Origin: Bacteroidota bacterium
Lineage (GTDB): Bacteria > Bacteroidota > Bacteroidia > AKYH767-A > OLB10
NCBI GenBank assembly: GCA_016721435.1
Contig: JADKIC010000009.1
Span: 57,617-121,616 of the forward strand
Reading direction: 5' to 3'
Length of the DNA stretch: 64,000 nt
Of the stretch, positions 46,392 through 57,490 are shown in pieces (within the stretch, counting starts at the first letter, position 1; each line of letters begins with the position of its first letter). The position numbers and the translations under genes are program-made. Under the pieces are notes generated by a model. It was given only the letters and a program-made list of their open reading frames with translations, searched no databases and was not told the DNA's origin.

Positions 46392-47048
46392 ATGAAAAAA
46401 ATTATCCTGCTACTGGCAGTTGTGTTACTTACCGGTTTTCGCCCCGCCGGTCAAAGTATGAACATCGCTGTTTTGAAATACAGTGGCGGTGGTGATTGGT
46501 ATGCAAATCTGGATACCTCTTTGAAGAATTTAATCGATTTCTGTAATAAAAACCTGGGAACAAGTATCGCTGCAGAGCAGGATATCGTGGAAGTGGGCTC
46601 ACCGGATTTATTCAACTATCCCTTCGTTCATATGACCGGTCATGGGAATGTGGTTTTTAATCCCAAAGAATCAGAAAATCTCAGGAATTACCTCATCGGT
46701 GGCGGATTCCTGCATATCTCCGATAATTATGGAATGGATAAATTTATCAGACCTCAAATGAAAATGGTGTTCCCCGAATTGGATTTTGTGGAAATTCCGT
46801 TCAATCATCCCGTCTTTCATCAGAAATTCGATTTTCCGGGCGGTTTACCGAAAATTCATGAGCACGATGGCACCTCTCCCAAAGGCTTTGGTCTTTTTTA
46901 CAATGGAAGAATGATATGTTTCTATGATTTCGAATGTGATCTGGGTGATGGTTGGGAAGATGCGGAAGTGCATAAGGACTCTCCCGAAGCCCGTCAGAAA
47001 GCCTTGAAAATGGGAGCGAATCTTATTCAGTACGCGTTTAGTAATTAA
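46392..47048 (+). CDS. Secreted DUF4159 protein
   Basis: The 218-residue protein has a signal peptide (KIILLLAVVLLTGFRPAGQ) and a DUF4159 domain: FNIAVLKY-like MNIAVLKYSGGGDWYANL, FPFVHMTGHGNVVF (a ThuA/glutamine-amidotransferase-like strand), LRNYLIGGGFLHISDNYGMD and the end SPEARQKALKMGANLIQYAFS. The fold resembles class I glutamine amidotransferases without the catalytic Cys. DUF4159 genes are often near rsmE in Bacteroidota. Its function is unknown. Confidence 0.88.
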   Translation: MKKIILLLAVVLLTGFRPAGQSMNIAVLKYSGGGDWYANLDTSLKNLIDFCNKNLGTSIAAEQDIVEVGSPDLFNYPFVHMTGHGNVVFNPKESENLRNYLIGGGFLHISDNYGMDKFIRPQMKMVFPELDFVEIPFNHPVFHQKFDFPGGLPKIHEHDGTSPKGFGLFYNGRMICFYDFECDLGDGWEDAEVHKDSPEARQKALKMGANLIQYAFSN

Positions 47049-47053
47049 AATTA

Positions 47054-47061
47054 TATCTTTG
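47054..47061 (+). promoter_or_regulatory. -7 promoter element for the metal-uptake cluster, near-leaderless
   Basis: TATCTTTG, a full match, four bases before the GTG at 47066. Confidence 0.5.
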
Positions 47062-47065
47062 TTAA

Positions 47066-47389
47066 GTGTCCTTCCTCCGTCACATAGCTTCATACCTCTT
47101 TCTGCTGCTCTCCCTGCAGGTAATCATTCCGCCGCAGCTATGGCATGGACTCTGTGACCATGAAGATACCGTTGATTGTTGTCTGAATAACGGTGAGACT
47201 ACCGTCAGCATTCATCACGAACATTGTCTGGTCCTTGATCTTTCATTACCTACCGTATTGCATAAATATGAGGAGATAGCGTTTGCTCCTCAGCAGGTTT
47301 TTATTGCACTTCCTGATTTTGTACTCGTTCAGACTTTAGTGGTAGATCGGGCAAAATCTGAAATCAGAGGACCTCCCGTTTTTTCCTGA
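47066..47389 (+). CDS. Small secreted His/Cys-rich protein
   Basis: Translation from the GTG at 47066 gives 107 residues. A signal peptide (FLRHIASYLFLLLSLQVIIP) precedes a short stretch rich in metal ligands: WHGLCDHEDTVDCC and HHEHC. The tail (LPTVLHKYEEIAFAPQQVF) has no recognised domain. The promoter element just upstream supports the GTG start. It precedes a TonB receptor whose C-terminus ends in HDHEH, so a role in periplasmic metal binding or delivery is likely. Zinc is my first guess; copper is possible. Confidence 0.65.
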   Translation: MSFLRHIASYLFLLLSLQVIIPPQLWHGLCDHEDTVDCCLNNGETTVSIHHEHCLVLDLSLPTVLHKYEEIAFAPQQVFIALPDFVLVQTLVVDRAKSEIRGPPVFS

Positions 47390-47469
47390 TTTTTTATCAG
47401 CTGTATTGTGATGGTTTTTCGGGATCATCCCTTACAACTGCGTATTCTCATCAGCGGTTCATCCCCGAC

Positions 47470-47496
47470 TGATCGTATCTCACTTAATACGAATCA
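47470..47496. promoter_or_regulatory. Imperfect palindrome before the TonB receptor, possible metal-regulator site
   Basis: TGATCGTAT on the left matches the complement of ATACGAATCA on the right, apart from one extra base, with an eight-base centre (CTCACTTA). The ATG of the receptor follows two bases later. A Fur/Zur-like repressor could bind it. This is a proposal only; no Bacteroidota Zur consensus was compared. Confidence 0.35.
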
Positions 47497-47498
47497 TC

Positions 47499-49839
47499 AT
47501 GCGGCTATACTTGCCGTTACTATTGCTCCTCCTCTTCATTGAAGGAAGGGCGCAATCACCCTGTACATTTCGCTTATCGGGTGTTGTCAGAGACGCCTCG
47601 ACAGGCGAGTCATTGCCATTTGCCAAACTGGAACTCGAGGGGAAGAACCGCGTGCTGATCAGCGATGTAAATGGAAACTTTCTGTTCGATAGCCTCTGTG
47701 GAGGAGATTATTTGCTGAAGACCCTCTACGTAGGTTATGATTCAATGCTGCTGTCCTTGAATATCACTAAAGATACAGATCGGAAGATCAGGTTGAAGAT
47801 GTCAGTGAAGAATTTGAAGCAAACCGAAATCGTAGCAGAGCGTATTGGGGATAAAAGTACGATTGCATCGGATACCCTCTCTCAGAAAGAAATGGATCAG
47901 TCGAGAGGTGAAGGCCTGACCGGTTATCTAAAGAAAATTGCAGGAGTCACCGGCATACAAACCGGCCCTTCTATCATGAAACCTGTTATACACGGTATGC
48001 ATAGTCAACGGGTGTTGATTATGAATGCAGGCATACGGCAGGAAGGACAGCAATGGGGAAGTGAGCACGCACCGGAAATTGATCCTTTCGTGGCGAACCG
48101 CTTGACGGTGGTGAAGGGAACTTCATCTATTCGCTATGGTGCGGATGCAATTGGAGGAGTGATTCTCGTAGAGCCCCGCGAGCTCCCGCATGAGCCGGGC
48201 ATACAGGCAGAAGTGAATCTGGTGGGGATGAGCAATGGCAGGCAAGGTGTTGCCAGCGGATTAATAGAACAACATCTCGGTAAATTCTTCGACCTCTGCT
48301 GGCGCCTGCAGGGAACGGTGAAGAAAGCAGGGAATGTGAGTACGCCTGATCTCTATCTGCAGAATACGGCCTTCGAAGAATACAATTGGAGTGGAAGTGT
48401 CGGCATCGAAAAAAAACGCTTCGGGGCTGAAGTGTTCTACAGCAGATTCAATACCACGCTGGGAATATTTACAGGTTCGCATATCGGAAACCTGAGTGAT
48501 CTGCAACGGATCATTGAAAATGGTGAAACAATAACCGATAATACATTTACCTATCGTATCGATAAACCACGACAGGAAGTAACGCATCAGCTCTTGTCTG
48601 CCAAAGCCTGGTGGACCATCACCAATGTCGGTAAACTGAATCTGCAATACGGCTATCAGTTCAATCACCGCTTCGAATACGATCGTGATAAAGCACTCCA
48701 ATGATTCATTGGCTGCCCTCGACTTGCCCGATCTGGAATTGCGACTCTATACGCAGTCGGTGGATTTGAATCTGGAAACGAGAAACAGAAATGGATTTAC
48801 CGGAGTCATTGGAATCTCAGGTCTGAAACAGGATAATCAATATGGTGGTCAGCGATTCTTCGTTCCGAATTATATCTTGTATAACAGTGCCGCCTATACG
48901 ACAATTCGCTGGCGCAAGATGAAATGGGAGGTGGAGGCAGGAGCCAGAGTTGATTATCGCGAACAATCCGTGTACCGGAATATCAAGGGCGCGGTGGTGC
49001 AGAACGATTATCAATTTACCAATCCCGGTTTATCGGCCGGTCTGCTCTTCAAACAAGACAGCAGCATCAGCTGGACATTGAATGCAGGAACAGCCTATCG
49101 TCCGCCCTCCATCAATGAATGGTTCAGCAACGGACTCCATCACGGAACAGCCACCTTCGAAACCGGAGATAGTACGCTCGGTGTGGAGAAGGCGTATAAT
49201 GTCATTGGCGGTGTGCGTATTCAAAAACGGAAATTGGCTGTTGATGCCAGTATCTATTACCTCTATATCAAGGATTACATCTACCTCATTCCTGATGAAA
49301 GTCCGGTGCTCACCATCAGTGGAGCCTTCCCGTCGTTTGCCTATAGTCATGTGGATGCTTCCTTCAAAGGAGTGGACCTCAGCATCGACTGGGACATCAC
49401 CCGCGGAATCAACCTCCGGTCGCGAAATAGTTTAGTCTTTGCCTGGAATCATACCGGCAATCGTTATCTGGAACTGGTGCCTTCTCCCCGTTTCGATCAG
49501 TTACTGAGTTATCGGTTTAATGATACTAAAAGCTGGAAGGAACTAACGCTAGGCCTATCCGCACTTATTGTAGCAGAGCAGTGGAGATACGATGAAGGAA
49601 GAGATTATATCCCACCACCACCCGCGTATGTATTGCCCGGATTTGAAGCAAGTGCTACTTTTTCACATGCCGGACAAGAAATCAGAATGGGACTCTCTGT
49701 TTCCAATTTGTTCAATACCTCCTATCGGGAATACCTCAACCGGTTTCGCTACTATGCAGATGAAACAGGAAGGAATATTACCCTTCGTCTGACGGTTCCG
49801 TTGAGTTTCAAAACCGCTGCTCATGATCACGAACATTAA
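47499..49839 (+). CDS. TonB-dependent outer-membrane receptor (probable metal uptake), frameshifted
   Basis: A signal peptide (YLPLLLLLLFIEGRAQS) is followed by a carboxypeptidase-like domain (GVVRDASTGESLPFAKLELEG), a TonB plug (GVTGIQTGPSIMKPVIHGMH, IRYGADAIGGVILVEP) and a 22-strand barrel. The first frame stops at 48704; a one-base shift near 48697 leads into the second frame (NDSLAALDLP) to 49839. The barrel ends with NITLRLTVPLSFKTAAHDHEH; the extra HDHEH after the usual terminal strand is a metal-binding feature. The repaired length is about 780 residues. With the His/Cys-rich protein before and lipoprotein after, it is a ZnuD-like zinc receptor candidate. Confidence 0.85.
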
Positions 49840-49888
49840 AAATTAAAATAATCACTAATCAGAAGTCAAAAATTAAAACTAAAATAAC

Positions 49889-50455
49889 ATGAATACAATA
49901 AAAATAATATCCATAGGTATCTTTACCTTCAGCATACTCCTGCTCGCATCTTCCTGTAAAAAAGATAAAACGGATGATCCCGCGCCAACGAATCAGGGAG
50001 AACTCATCACTACCGTACAACTGATCTTTACAGATACGATTACCGGCCTCGTTGTGGATTCCGCCACATTCAGTGATCCGGATGGACCCGGCGGAGTTGC
50101 GCCGACACAGGATTCTATTTTACTGCAAGCAGGGCGCGTTTACAGCACAGAAGTTATCCTGCTTGATGAGTCAAAAAATCCGGTGGAAAATATCTCTGAT
50201 GAAGTAGCTGCTGAATCCGATGTGCATTTATTTGTTTTTACAGCAGCACCCGCTTCCGGGTTTCTTACAACAACTATTTCAGACATAGATGTAAACGGAC
50301 AACCTGTTGGTCTTGAAAGTTACCTTGTTGCCGGCTCTTCGGCTACCGGTTCCTATACTTTAGAGTTGCGGCATTTCGATTCCGCAGCATTGAAACAAGC
50401 GAATACAAGTTATGAAACCGATGTGCAGGTGACCTTTGGAGTGAGATTGAATTAA
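49889..50455 (+). CDS. Lipoprotein associated with TonB receptor
   Basis: The 188-residue protein has a signal with lipobox (ISIGIFTFSILLLASSC, Cys at about residue 23) and then KKDKTDDPAPTNQGE. Its body has a beta-sandwich pattern (ELITTVQLIFTDTITGLVV, FSDPDGPGG, VYSTEVILLDESKNPVENI). It resembles lipoproteins found next to TonB receptors in Flavobacteria, in which acidic and His residues occur near the middle (here AAESDVHLF). Role unknown; probably surface binding for the receptor's substrate. A strong terminator ends the cluster. Confidence 0.75.
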   Translation: MNTIKIISIGIFTFSILLLASSCKKDKTDDPAPTNQGELITTVQLIFTDTITGLVVDSATFSDPDGPGGVAPTQDSILLQAGRVYSTEVILLDESKNPVENISDEVAAESDVHLFVFTAAPASGFLTTTISDIDVNGQPVGLESYLVAGSSATGSYTLELRHFDSAALKQANTSYETDVQVTFGVRLN

Positions 50456-50475
50456 CCGGATGACGATGATCATGA

Positions 50476-50509
50476 ATAGAGACATCTTAAAGGTGTCTCT
50501 ATTTTTTTT
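50476..50509 (+). terminator. Rho-independent terminator after the lipoprotein
   Basis: ATAGAGACA and TGTCTCTAT form a perfect 9 bp stem around nine bases, followed by eight T's. Confidence 0.88.
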
Positions 50510-50537
50510 ACATTTGAAGGAGTTAAATTGCTACAAG

Positions 50538-52183
50538 ATGAGAAACTCATTCCTATATATCTGTTTCAGAAGATTTCTTCTTTTAATGATGTTGGTTTCA
50601 CCGCTAATAGTACAGGCGCAATTCCTGTACTCGATTGGCAATATTATACAGGTGCACCCGCATTTGGTTCAGCAGCATCCGCCGATATTGATAAGGATGG
50701 GTTTTATGAAATTGTTTTCACTACATATACCAACGATGGACGTGCACATTGCCTCAATGCGGAAGATGGTTCGGTAGCATGGACCGTCAATATCGGAGGC
50801 TGTGGTGATGTGGCACCGTTGATTTATGATGTGGACAATGACGATACGCTGGATGTTATTGTGAACGGTTCCTGTAATCCCACCTTGTTTTGCATCAACG
50901 GAATTACCGGAGTATTGAAATGGTCGGTTCCTTCAGGTGGAGGTGATTCGCCGCCGACAGCAGCAGATCTTGATAATGATGGTCTGCCGGAAATACTCTT
51001 CTGTAATTTTAATGGACAATTGCGTATTGTGAACGGAGAAGATGGAACCACTTTTAAAATTATTCAGGTAGATCCTTTTGGAAATGCAGTACAAACAGAG
51101 CCTACCCTCGTCGATGTGAACAATGACAATCAGCTCGACATTATTCTCGCCAATCATTTTAACATCAACGGACTTTTTATCTGGGCCTATGATTTTATGA
51201 CGGAAGATACCATCTGGACAAACTTCGCCCCTGCCACATCCACTTACAATGCCTATCATGGAGGTGCCGTTGCTGATGTAGATGGTGACGGTCTTTTGGA
51301 ATATGTTATCGGAGCCAATAATGGTTTGGTGCGCGCGTTGAATGTAGAAGATGGTTCTGTTTTATGGACAGATACCATTCTCATGAGCGTGATGAGTCCG
51401 GTTTCCATTGCTGATCTGGATGGGAATGGCGATCTGGAAGTAGTGGTTACCAATAACGATTGGGTGACATTGGATGAACGCATTTGGGTGCTGGATGGAT
51501 TGACAGGTCAGATAGAATGGTCCTATGCGACTACCTTTTCTTCCTTCAGAGGTTGCGCGATAGCAGATATTAACGGGAACGATACGCTCGATCTTGTTGC
51601 AGGTTATTTCATGGGAGATGTGATCGCGGTGGAACCTTATTCGGGATTGTTATGGCAAACAAACGTGGGACAATATCTCGGTACAGGATTGCCTTATTTC
51701 GCCGTGGATCATGGTCCGCTGGTGGCTGATTTTGATAAGAGTGGAACGATGGATGTTTTTGTCGTTGCCGGCTATGGGACGTATACCCCCGACTCCTTAA
51801 ACACCGGAAAGGCATTCATGTTTTCCGCAGGAATAGGACAGTGTCCGGAATGGTTGATGTTTCGTCAGGATGCACATCGTTCAGGATATCTTTCGCAGCA
51901 GGAAATAGATGCTGCCTGTAATACATTATTTGTTGCACCCTCTTCTTCCGATGTGTTTCCGTTATCTATTTATCCGAATCCTTCCCGCGATAAAGTAACT
52001 GTTGAAGGAGTGGGAGATCTAACGATCTCAGTGTATGACCTGCAAGGTCGTTGCATATTTCGCTCTGACATGAAGAATGAAAAATCAGAGATCGATGTGA
52101 GTTCATGGGAGCCCGGGCTCTATACCATCGGCATTTTATCGGGTAGAAAATCTTCGTTTTCAAAACTTCTTGTTTATGAATAA
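50538..52183 (+). CDS. FG-GAP/VCBS-type beta-propeller T9SS-secreted protein, frameshifted
   Basis: The start at 50538 gives a signal peptide (FLLLMMLVSPLIVQAQ) in one frame. A missing T near 50622 shifts to the frame that continues PVLDWQYYTGAPAFGS to 52183. Repeated calcium-binding-like FG-GAP/VCBS units follow (DIDKDGFYEIVF, DVDNDDTLDVIV, DLDNDGLPEILF, DVNNDNQLDIIL, DVDGDGLLEYVI, DLDGNGDLEVVV), forming a beta-propeller. PQQ-like turns (LNAEDGSVAW, LNVEDGSVLW) sit between them. The T9SS sorting domain ends the protein (LSIYPNPSRDKVTVEG, WEPGLYTIGILSG). It is a surface or secreted protein of unknown ligand. Confidence 0.85.
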
Positions 52184-52250
52184 TATTTATTTTTAAAACC
52201 ATATTAAACTTTGGAATTCATCGGGCATCCAAAGTCATCCCCATTAAATT

Positions 52251-53557
52251 ATGAAAGCACTCATCACCGGATTATTCTTATTTATTTTCCTGAATAGTCA
52301 AGCCCAAAATCTTTATTTTCCTCCATTAACAGGTAATGCCTGGGATACAATTTCTCCTGTTTCCCTGGGATGGTGTCCCGATAAAATTGATTCGCTGACC
52401 GATTATCTGGAAAATAAAAATACCAAAGCATTTATTCTGTTGAAAGATGGTAAAATTGTGATCGAAAATATTTTGGCACATTTACCGCGGACAGTCTCTG
52501 GTACTGGGCCTCCGCCGGAAAAACACTCACCGCATTTACCGTAGGCATCGCGCAGCAGGAAGGGTTGCTTTCCATCACCGATACGACCTCCACCTACCTC
52601 GGCACCGGCTGGACAGATTGCCCTCCGTTAAAAGAAGAAAAGATTACCATTCGAAATCAACTCACCATGACCTCCGGACTTGACGATGGTGTTCCTGATC
52701 ATTATTGTACGTTGGATACCTGCTTGCAGTATTTAGCGGATGCCGGCACACGCTGGGCCTATCATAACGGACCCTATACCTTACTGGATAGTGTGATCGA
52801 GACGGCGACAGGGATAAGTCTCAACAATTACTTCAATCAAAAAGTCAAAATTCCTACAGGGATGACCGGTGCTTTTTTCCCATCAGGATACAACAATGTT
52901 TTTTTCAGTAAACCGAGAAGTATGGCGCGATTCGGTTTACTCATGTTAAACAATGGAAACTGGAATGGCAATCAGATCATGACAGATACTTCCTATTTTA
53001 ATCAAATGATCAACACTTCACAAAACCTTAATGATGCATATGGTTATCTCTGGTGGTTAAATGGGAAATCATCCTTCATGGCCCCGGGATTGCAATTTGT
53101 GTTTAACGGTCCGCTAAATACCCATGCACCTGCTGATATGTATGCAGCTCTCGGCAAGGACGGGCAAATATTAAATGTAGTGCCCTCCATGAATCTCGTC
53201 TATGTGAGATTAGGCAATGCACCCGGAGTAGGGGAGGTGCCCATCACTTTCAATGATACCATCTGGATCAAATTAAATGAAGTCATGTGCAGCACGGCAG
53301 CTGTTCCATCAATTGACAACCAGTCACTCATTTCTATTTTCCCCAACCCCGCTACTGATCAATTGAAAATAAAATTCCCAAGTCCCGGAAATCATCAACT
53401 AAAAATTTCAGACCTCACTGGCCGCGAAATAAATACCTGGCAAAACCTCCAAACCGAAACTGAAATCTCCACCGGCTTCATGAACAAAGGTGTTTACTTA
53501 TTACAATTCACTCATGACAACGGAAACGTAACTATCCAAAAACTAGTTCTAAACTAA
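52251..53557 (+). CDS. Beta-lactamase-family serine hydrolase with T9SS sorting domain, frameshifted
   Basis: A signal peptide (LITGLFLFIFLNSQAQ) is followed by the class C beta-lactamase/esterase fold. A missing base near 52478 breaks the frame; the second frame has WASAGKTLTAF, which supplies the catalytic SxxK (SAGK), and YHNGPYTLLDSVIE, the YxN motif, plus QLTMTSGLDDG. The protein ends with a T9SS domain (ISIFPNPATDQLKIKFPSP, NKGVYLLQFTHDN). Total about 435 residues. Members are secreted esterases or peptidases, not usually true beta-lactamases. No third KTG-type motif was confirmed. Confidence 0.85.
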
Positions 53558-53599
53558 GTCCTCCAAAACACATGTTTTCAGAAAGTAATTAACATCCAC

Positions 53600-53710
53600 A
53601 TTATTTATTTCCTTGTTTTTACCACTTAGACACTTAGGCCACGTAGAACACTAAGAAAATAGAAGAATCCTTAGTGTTTCTTGTGTTCTTAGTGACTTAG
53701 TGCCTGCCGA
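53600..53710. repeat. CTTAGTG hairpin element
   Basis: TTACCACTTAGACACTTAGGCC is matched further on by TCCTTAGTGTTTC and TTAGTGACTTAGTG. It is the fourth copy of the family seen at 10.46 kb and 30.15-30.45 kb, followed at 53720 by a variant of the CTTTAGCG block (GCCGACCGAAGCTTTAGCG). No gene is seen between 53558 and 53864. Confidence 0.65.
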
Positions 53711-53864
53711 CCGAAGCTTTAGCGTAGGTGGGGTTACAGAGGAAAAATCCTTCGAAGACGATTATTTCTACTCACTTAAATTTTACAACTTTCGACGAAG
53801 CAGTTGCCAGCTATAATTTATTTCACCCCAAATTAAATGGTAAGCGATAATATTAATTTACCAA

Positions 53865-55060
53865 CTAAAGCAACTTCTTCATGCATGCTGCTAAATATTC
53901 ATACTGCTCTCCGGAATTATACACTTGCGTAGAAATTCTTAAAAGCAATTTAGGATTTTTATTGTGGAAATAAAATACAGGAACCTGGATCTTGTATTCC
54001 TCTATCAATTGCTTTTTTAATGGAGGAACCATGTTGAAAAATTTGGAGGTGCGTCCGGATGATTACGAACAGGGATACTGGCCAGATGTCCAATGAGGTG
54101 CTCGGGAGTTGGAATTTCAATTTGGAGTTCTTCACAAATGATTTTTCTTGCTTCCAGACAAAGGTTTCTGTTGTTTTTTCGAAGTGCTTCCCAACTGCCA
54201 AGAATAGATTGCATGTAATGGATGCTGTCCTTGATCAGGAAGTAAGCACTATAGTCATCTGTGCCCGGCCAGATGAATTGTGCACTCCAGTGTTTTTCAG
54301 TCCCTGAATATAAATCATGATAATGAGAAATTTGAAGTGGTCGTATTTTATGTTGTTTGTCTTTTCTCACATGCAGCAAGGCCGATCCTCTCGGACTGCA
54401 AATCCATTTATGGCAATTTCCGGTATAATAACTGGCACCGATGGCGGCAATATTCAAGTCCACCATTCCGGGAGCATGGGCTCCGTCAATTAATACTTCA
54501 ATGCCCCGCGATTCCAGTTGTTGAGTTAATTTTTCTACGGGAAATATAATGCCAGTCGCTGAGGTGATATGGTCCAGTAATACCAGTTTTGTTTTTGAAG
54601 TGACCGCGTTTAAGAGAGGTGTGGTGAGTTCATCTTCATGAGCAACCGGGAAGGGGATATCTGCAATGATTAATTTGCATTTGTTAAGTTCAGCATAGTA
54701 TTTCAAAACATTTATACAGGCGCCGTAAGCATGACTATGGGTCAGTATTTCATCTCCCTCCTCAAAAGTTAGTGATTGGAGAATGGTGTTGACACCCATC
54801 GTCGTATTTTTAATTAAAACCAGATCATTCGCATCACATCCGGTAAATTTGGCGAGTGCTTCCTTGTTTTCATGATACACCGACTCGAAATTTTCCGTCA
54901 TCGCCAGCACAGGATCTTTTTCAATTTGAATTTTTAACTGATACTGTTTTTCAAGAATCGCTGCAGGACAGGAGCCGAAGGAGCCGTGATTTAAAAAGAC
55001 AGTGTTTTTATCGTGATTCCAATGCTGTTCGTGGCTGGAGTAGGGAGGGAGTGGTTGCAT
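53865..55060 (-). CDS. Class V aminotransferase, isopenicillin N epimerase-like, frameshifted end
   Basis: The protein begins YSSHEQHWNHDKNTVFLNHGSFGSCP, typical of the isopenicillin-N-epimerase-like group. It has VLLDHITSATGIIFPVE, VLIDGAHAPGMVDLNI (the PLP Asp and His), and the PLP lysine in CHKWICSPRGSALLHVR. The first frame ends at 54017 after APPNF; an indel near 54040 leads to the frame FNMVPPLKKQLIEEYKIQ and ILRISTQVYNS, ending with a TAG at 53865. The repaired length is about 398 residues. The reaction of this subgroup (epimerase, desulfurase or aminotransferase) is not certain. Confidence 0.87.
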
Positions 55061-55145
55061 TTTGGTGAACTATCAGGCAAAATTAAGATTTTATGGATTG
55101 AATAATAATTAATGTCATTGTATGAATTAATTTTAATTAAGTTTT

Positions 55146-55153
55146 TATATTTG
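55146..55153 (+). promoter_or_regulatory. -7 promoter element for the ELWxTDGT-repeat gene
   Basis: TATATTTG, a full match, 56 bases before ATG 55210. Confidence 0.5.
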
Positions 55154-55209
55154 ACTAATTAATAAATTAACCTCCATCAGAAACGACGAGGGTCAAAATA
55201 AAGAAATTT

Positions 55210-57379
55210 ATGATAAAGAAAGCAGCTGCATTGTCATTCCTGATTTTATGGTCTCATTTGTTAATCGCTCAGTGCGAAAAAATATTTTCATTTGAAACCG
55301 ACCAGTTCAATGGACCATCCACTTCACTTCAATTGAACGGCAAGTTGATTTTTAGTGCTTATGATGCCACTCATGGAAGAGAACTTTGGTGTACGGACGG
55401 CACCACGCAGGGTACATTTATGCTGAAAGATATTTGGCCGGGTAACGGTAGTGGCATCGCTGATTATTTCGATTATACGGCCATCGTTCATAATAATATG
55501 GTTTATTTCAGAGGGAATGATAGCCTTCACGGTGTGGAATTGTGGCGAACAGATGGTACCCCGCAGGGAACTTATATGGTGGCTGATCTTGTAAATGGTA
55601 CCGCTGGTTCTGCTCCCGGTGAGTTTGCTTCAGTGGATTCACTGCTCTATTTTATAGGCAATACCGGTACTTCCCTTTATCGATCCGATGGAACAGCGCA
55701 GGGTACTTATTCATTTGCCGGTTTCCAAATCGTGAGAGAGGTCTTACCGGCTTCAATGGTAAGTTGTATTTCTCCGCCGGAGTGAATAATACCGGAGAGG
55801 AATTGTGGCGAAGCAATGGAACACCCGGTGGTACGTATTTGTTGAAAGACCTGAATGGGGTGTTGGGGGCATCACTGCCCTGTAATTTTCATGCTACCAC
55901 GAATGCACTCTATTTTATGGCAAATACCAGTTCGGGTTGGGAGTTATGGAAAACGGATGGGTCCAATTCCGGAACAGTGCTGGTGGCAGATATTAATCCG
56001 GGTCCGGATAATGGCGTTCTTGATTTTTATAGTGTGGCAGCTATGAATAGTTTAGGAGATACCCTTTATTTCGCAGCGAAAAATGATTCCATGGGATATC
56101 AGTTATGGAGAAGTGATGGAACTCCTTCCGGAACGCAACGTCTTTCAAATGTGGCCAATGGAATTCTTCAGTCTAATACCTTTCCGGTATCAGGCGGAAA
56201 TGTGATGTTCGCCAGTTTCTATGCTTCTAAATTTTACAGTTATAATATTGCATTGGATTCTTCTTACCTTTCTGAATATCCCTTCTATTATTATTTTCAT
56301 TCGAGCGCCAATAAATATTTATTCTCCGGATCCCGATTGTTTTTTGCCGGAAAGGATACCCTCTTTGGACCTGAGATGTGGCAGTCAGATGGTTCCTTAG
56401 GAGGTGAGCGCAAGATTCAGGAAACGCATCTGGTGAATAATTGGTCGCCGAATACAGTGCAGGGATTTAATGTAATTCTTGGCGCTATAGGTTCGAAGTT
56501 GTTATTCTATCAGGCCCGTAATCCTTTTGATGCAGAGAAACCCCTTTTTGTATTGGATACCGCAATTGTACAGACATGCCATCCTCCATCGGTGATTGTC
56601 AATGTACCGGTTTCTTCTTCTTCTACTCATGTACTGTGGAATCATGTAAATGATCAGTCCGGATATCAAATTCGTTTTAAGAAGCCGGCAGATATTTTAT
56701 GGACCATTGACTCGACAGATAAAAGTTATTTTGCTGTCAATAATTTAGATACGGTTTCTGATTATATGTTTCAATTGAGGACGGCTTGTTCCGGCATTTG
56801 GTCGGATTGGTCCGATACGGTCTTGTACAATACCGGTTTTATAGGAAATAATTCTTATGCTAATATGCTTGCGGAAAAGGCAGAAGATAGTACAACAGTT
56901 CGCCTGTACTGGCTGCGTTCATCGCAAATTTCTCAGGTGCAGTTCCGTTATAGACCTTATGGCAGTACGAACTGGAATTATACCACTAATGCAAGTGGAC
57001 ATAAAAGGATTACGGGATTGACTCCATCTACCTTTTATGAGTATACCTATCGTGAAGACTATAATGGCACATGGGCACCCTGGTATTTCGGGTCATTTTA
57101 TTTTAATACACCCGGAAACCTATCGACTTCATTGCCGGATTTAAGTTTGGGTGCAAAGCGCCTGATGGTCTACCCGAATCCCACCTCTTCAGTTTTGTAT
57201 TTGGAAGAGAAAAGGGCATTACCCCGTCAATTCAAATTTTTGATCTTAACGGACGGTTGGTTCATTCCGGTTTTATCACAGGGAATAGTATTGATGTTTC
57301 TGCATTGCAGGAAGGTGGATATTTGCTTTCAGTGACCACTCCTAACGGACAATCAGGAAGCTATTTTGTCAAGGAATAG
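55210..57379 (+). CDS. ELWxTDGT-repeat T9SS-secreted protein, frameshifted
   Basis: A signal peptide (AALSFLILWSHLLIAQ) precedes repeats with the core ELWRTDGTxxGT: ELWCTDGTTQGT, ELWRTDGTPQGTYMVADL, ELWRSNGTPGGTYLLKDL, ELWKTDGSNSGTVLVAD, QLWRSDGTPSGTQRL. They form a beta-propeller-like domain. Frames change near 55765 and near 57235. After fibronectin-III-like segments (SSTHVLWNHVNDQSGYQI, LRTACSGIWSDWSD) the last frame reads GRLVHSGFITGNSIDVSA, then a T9SS-type end (GGYLLSVTTPNGQSGSYFVK) with stop at 57379. About 720 residues. It should be surface-exposed; the function is unknown. Confidence 0.83.
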
Positions 57380-57463
57380 AGCATAGTACTAGGGAATTGC
57401 AAGTGATATGTTGGATATATTTCCTGCATTTCTATTCCTTAGGAGCAATTGCCTGTTTTTGAT

Positions 57464-57471
57464 TAACTTTG
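57464..57471 (+). promoter_or_regulatory. -7 promoter element for the RlmL-like gene
   Basis: TAACTTTG, a full match, 19 bases before the TTG at 57491. Confidence 0.45.
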
Positions 57472-57490
57472 AAGCAATAAATTTATTCCC

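Noticed and set aside
48261..48701. A 146-residue minus-strand frame over the TonB receptor
   Set aside because: Antisense shadow; the barrel strands on the plus strand are convincing.
52440..52600. True antibiotic-resistance beta-lactamase
   Set aside because: The SxxK and YxN motifs fit the whole class C-like esterase/peptidase group; the T9SS domain and lack of resistance context argue for a secreted hydrolase.
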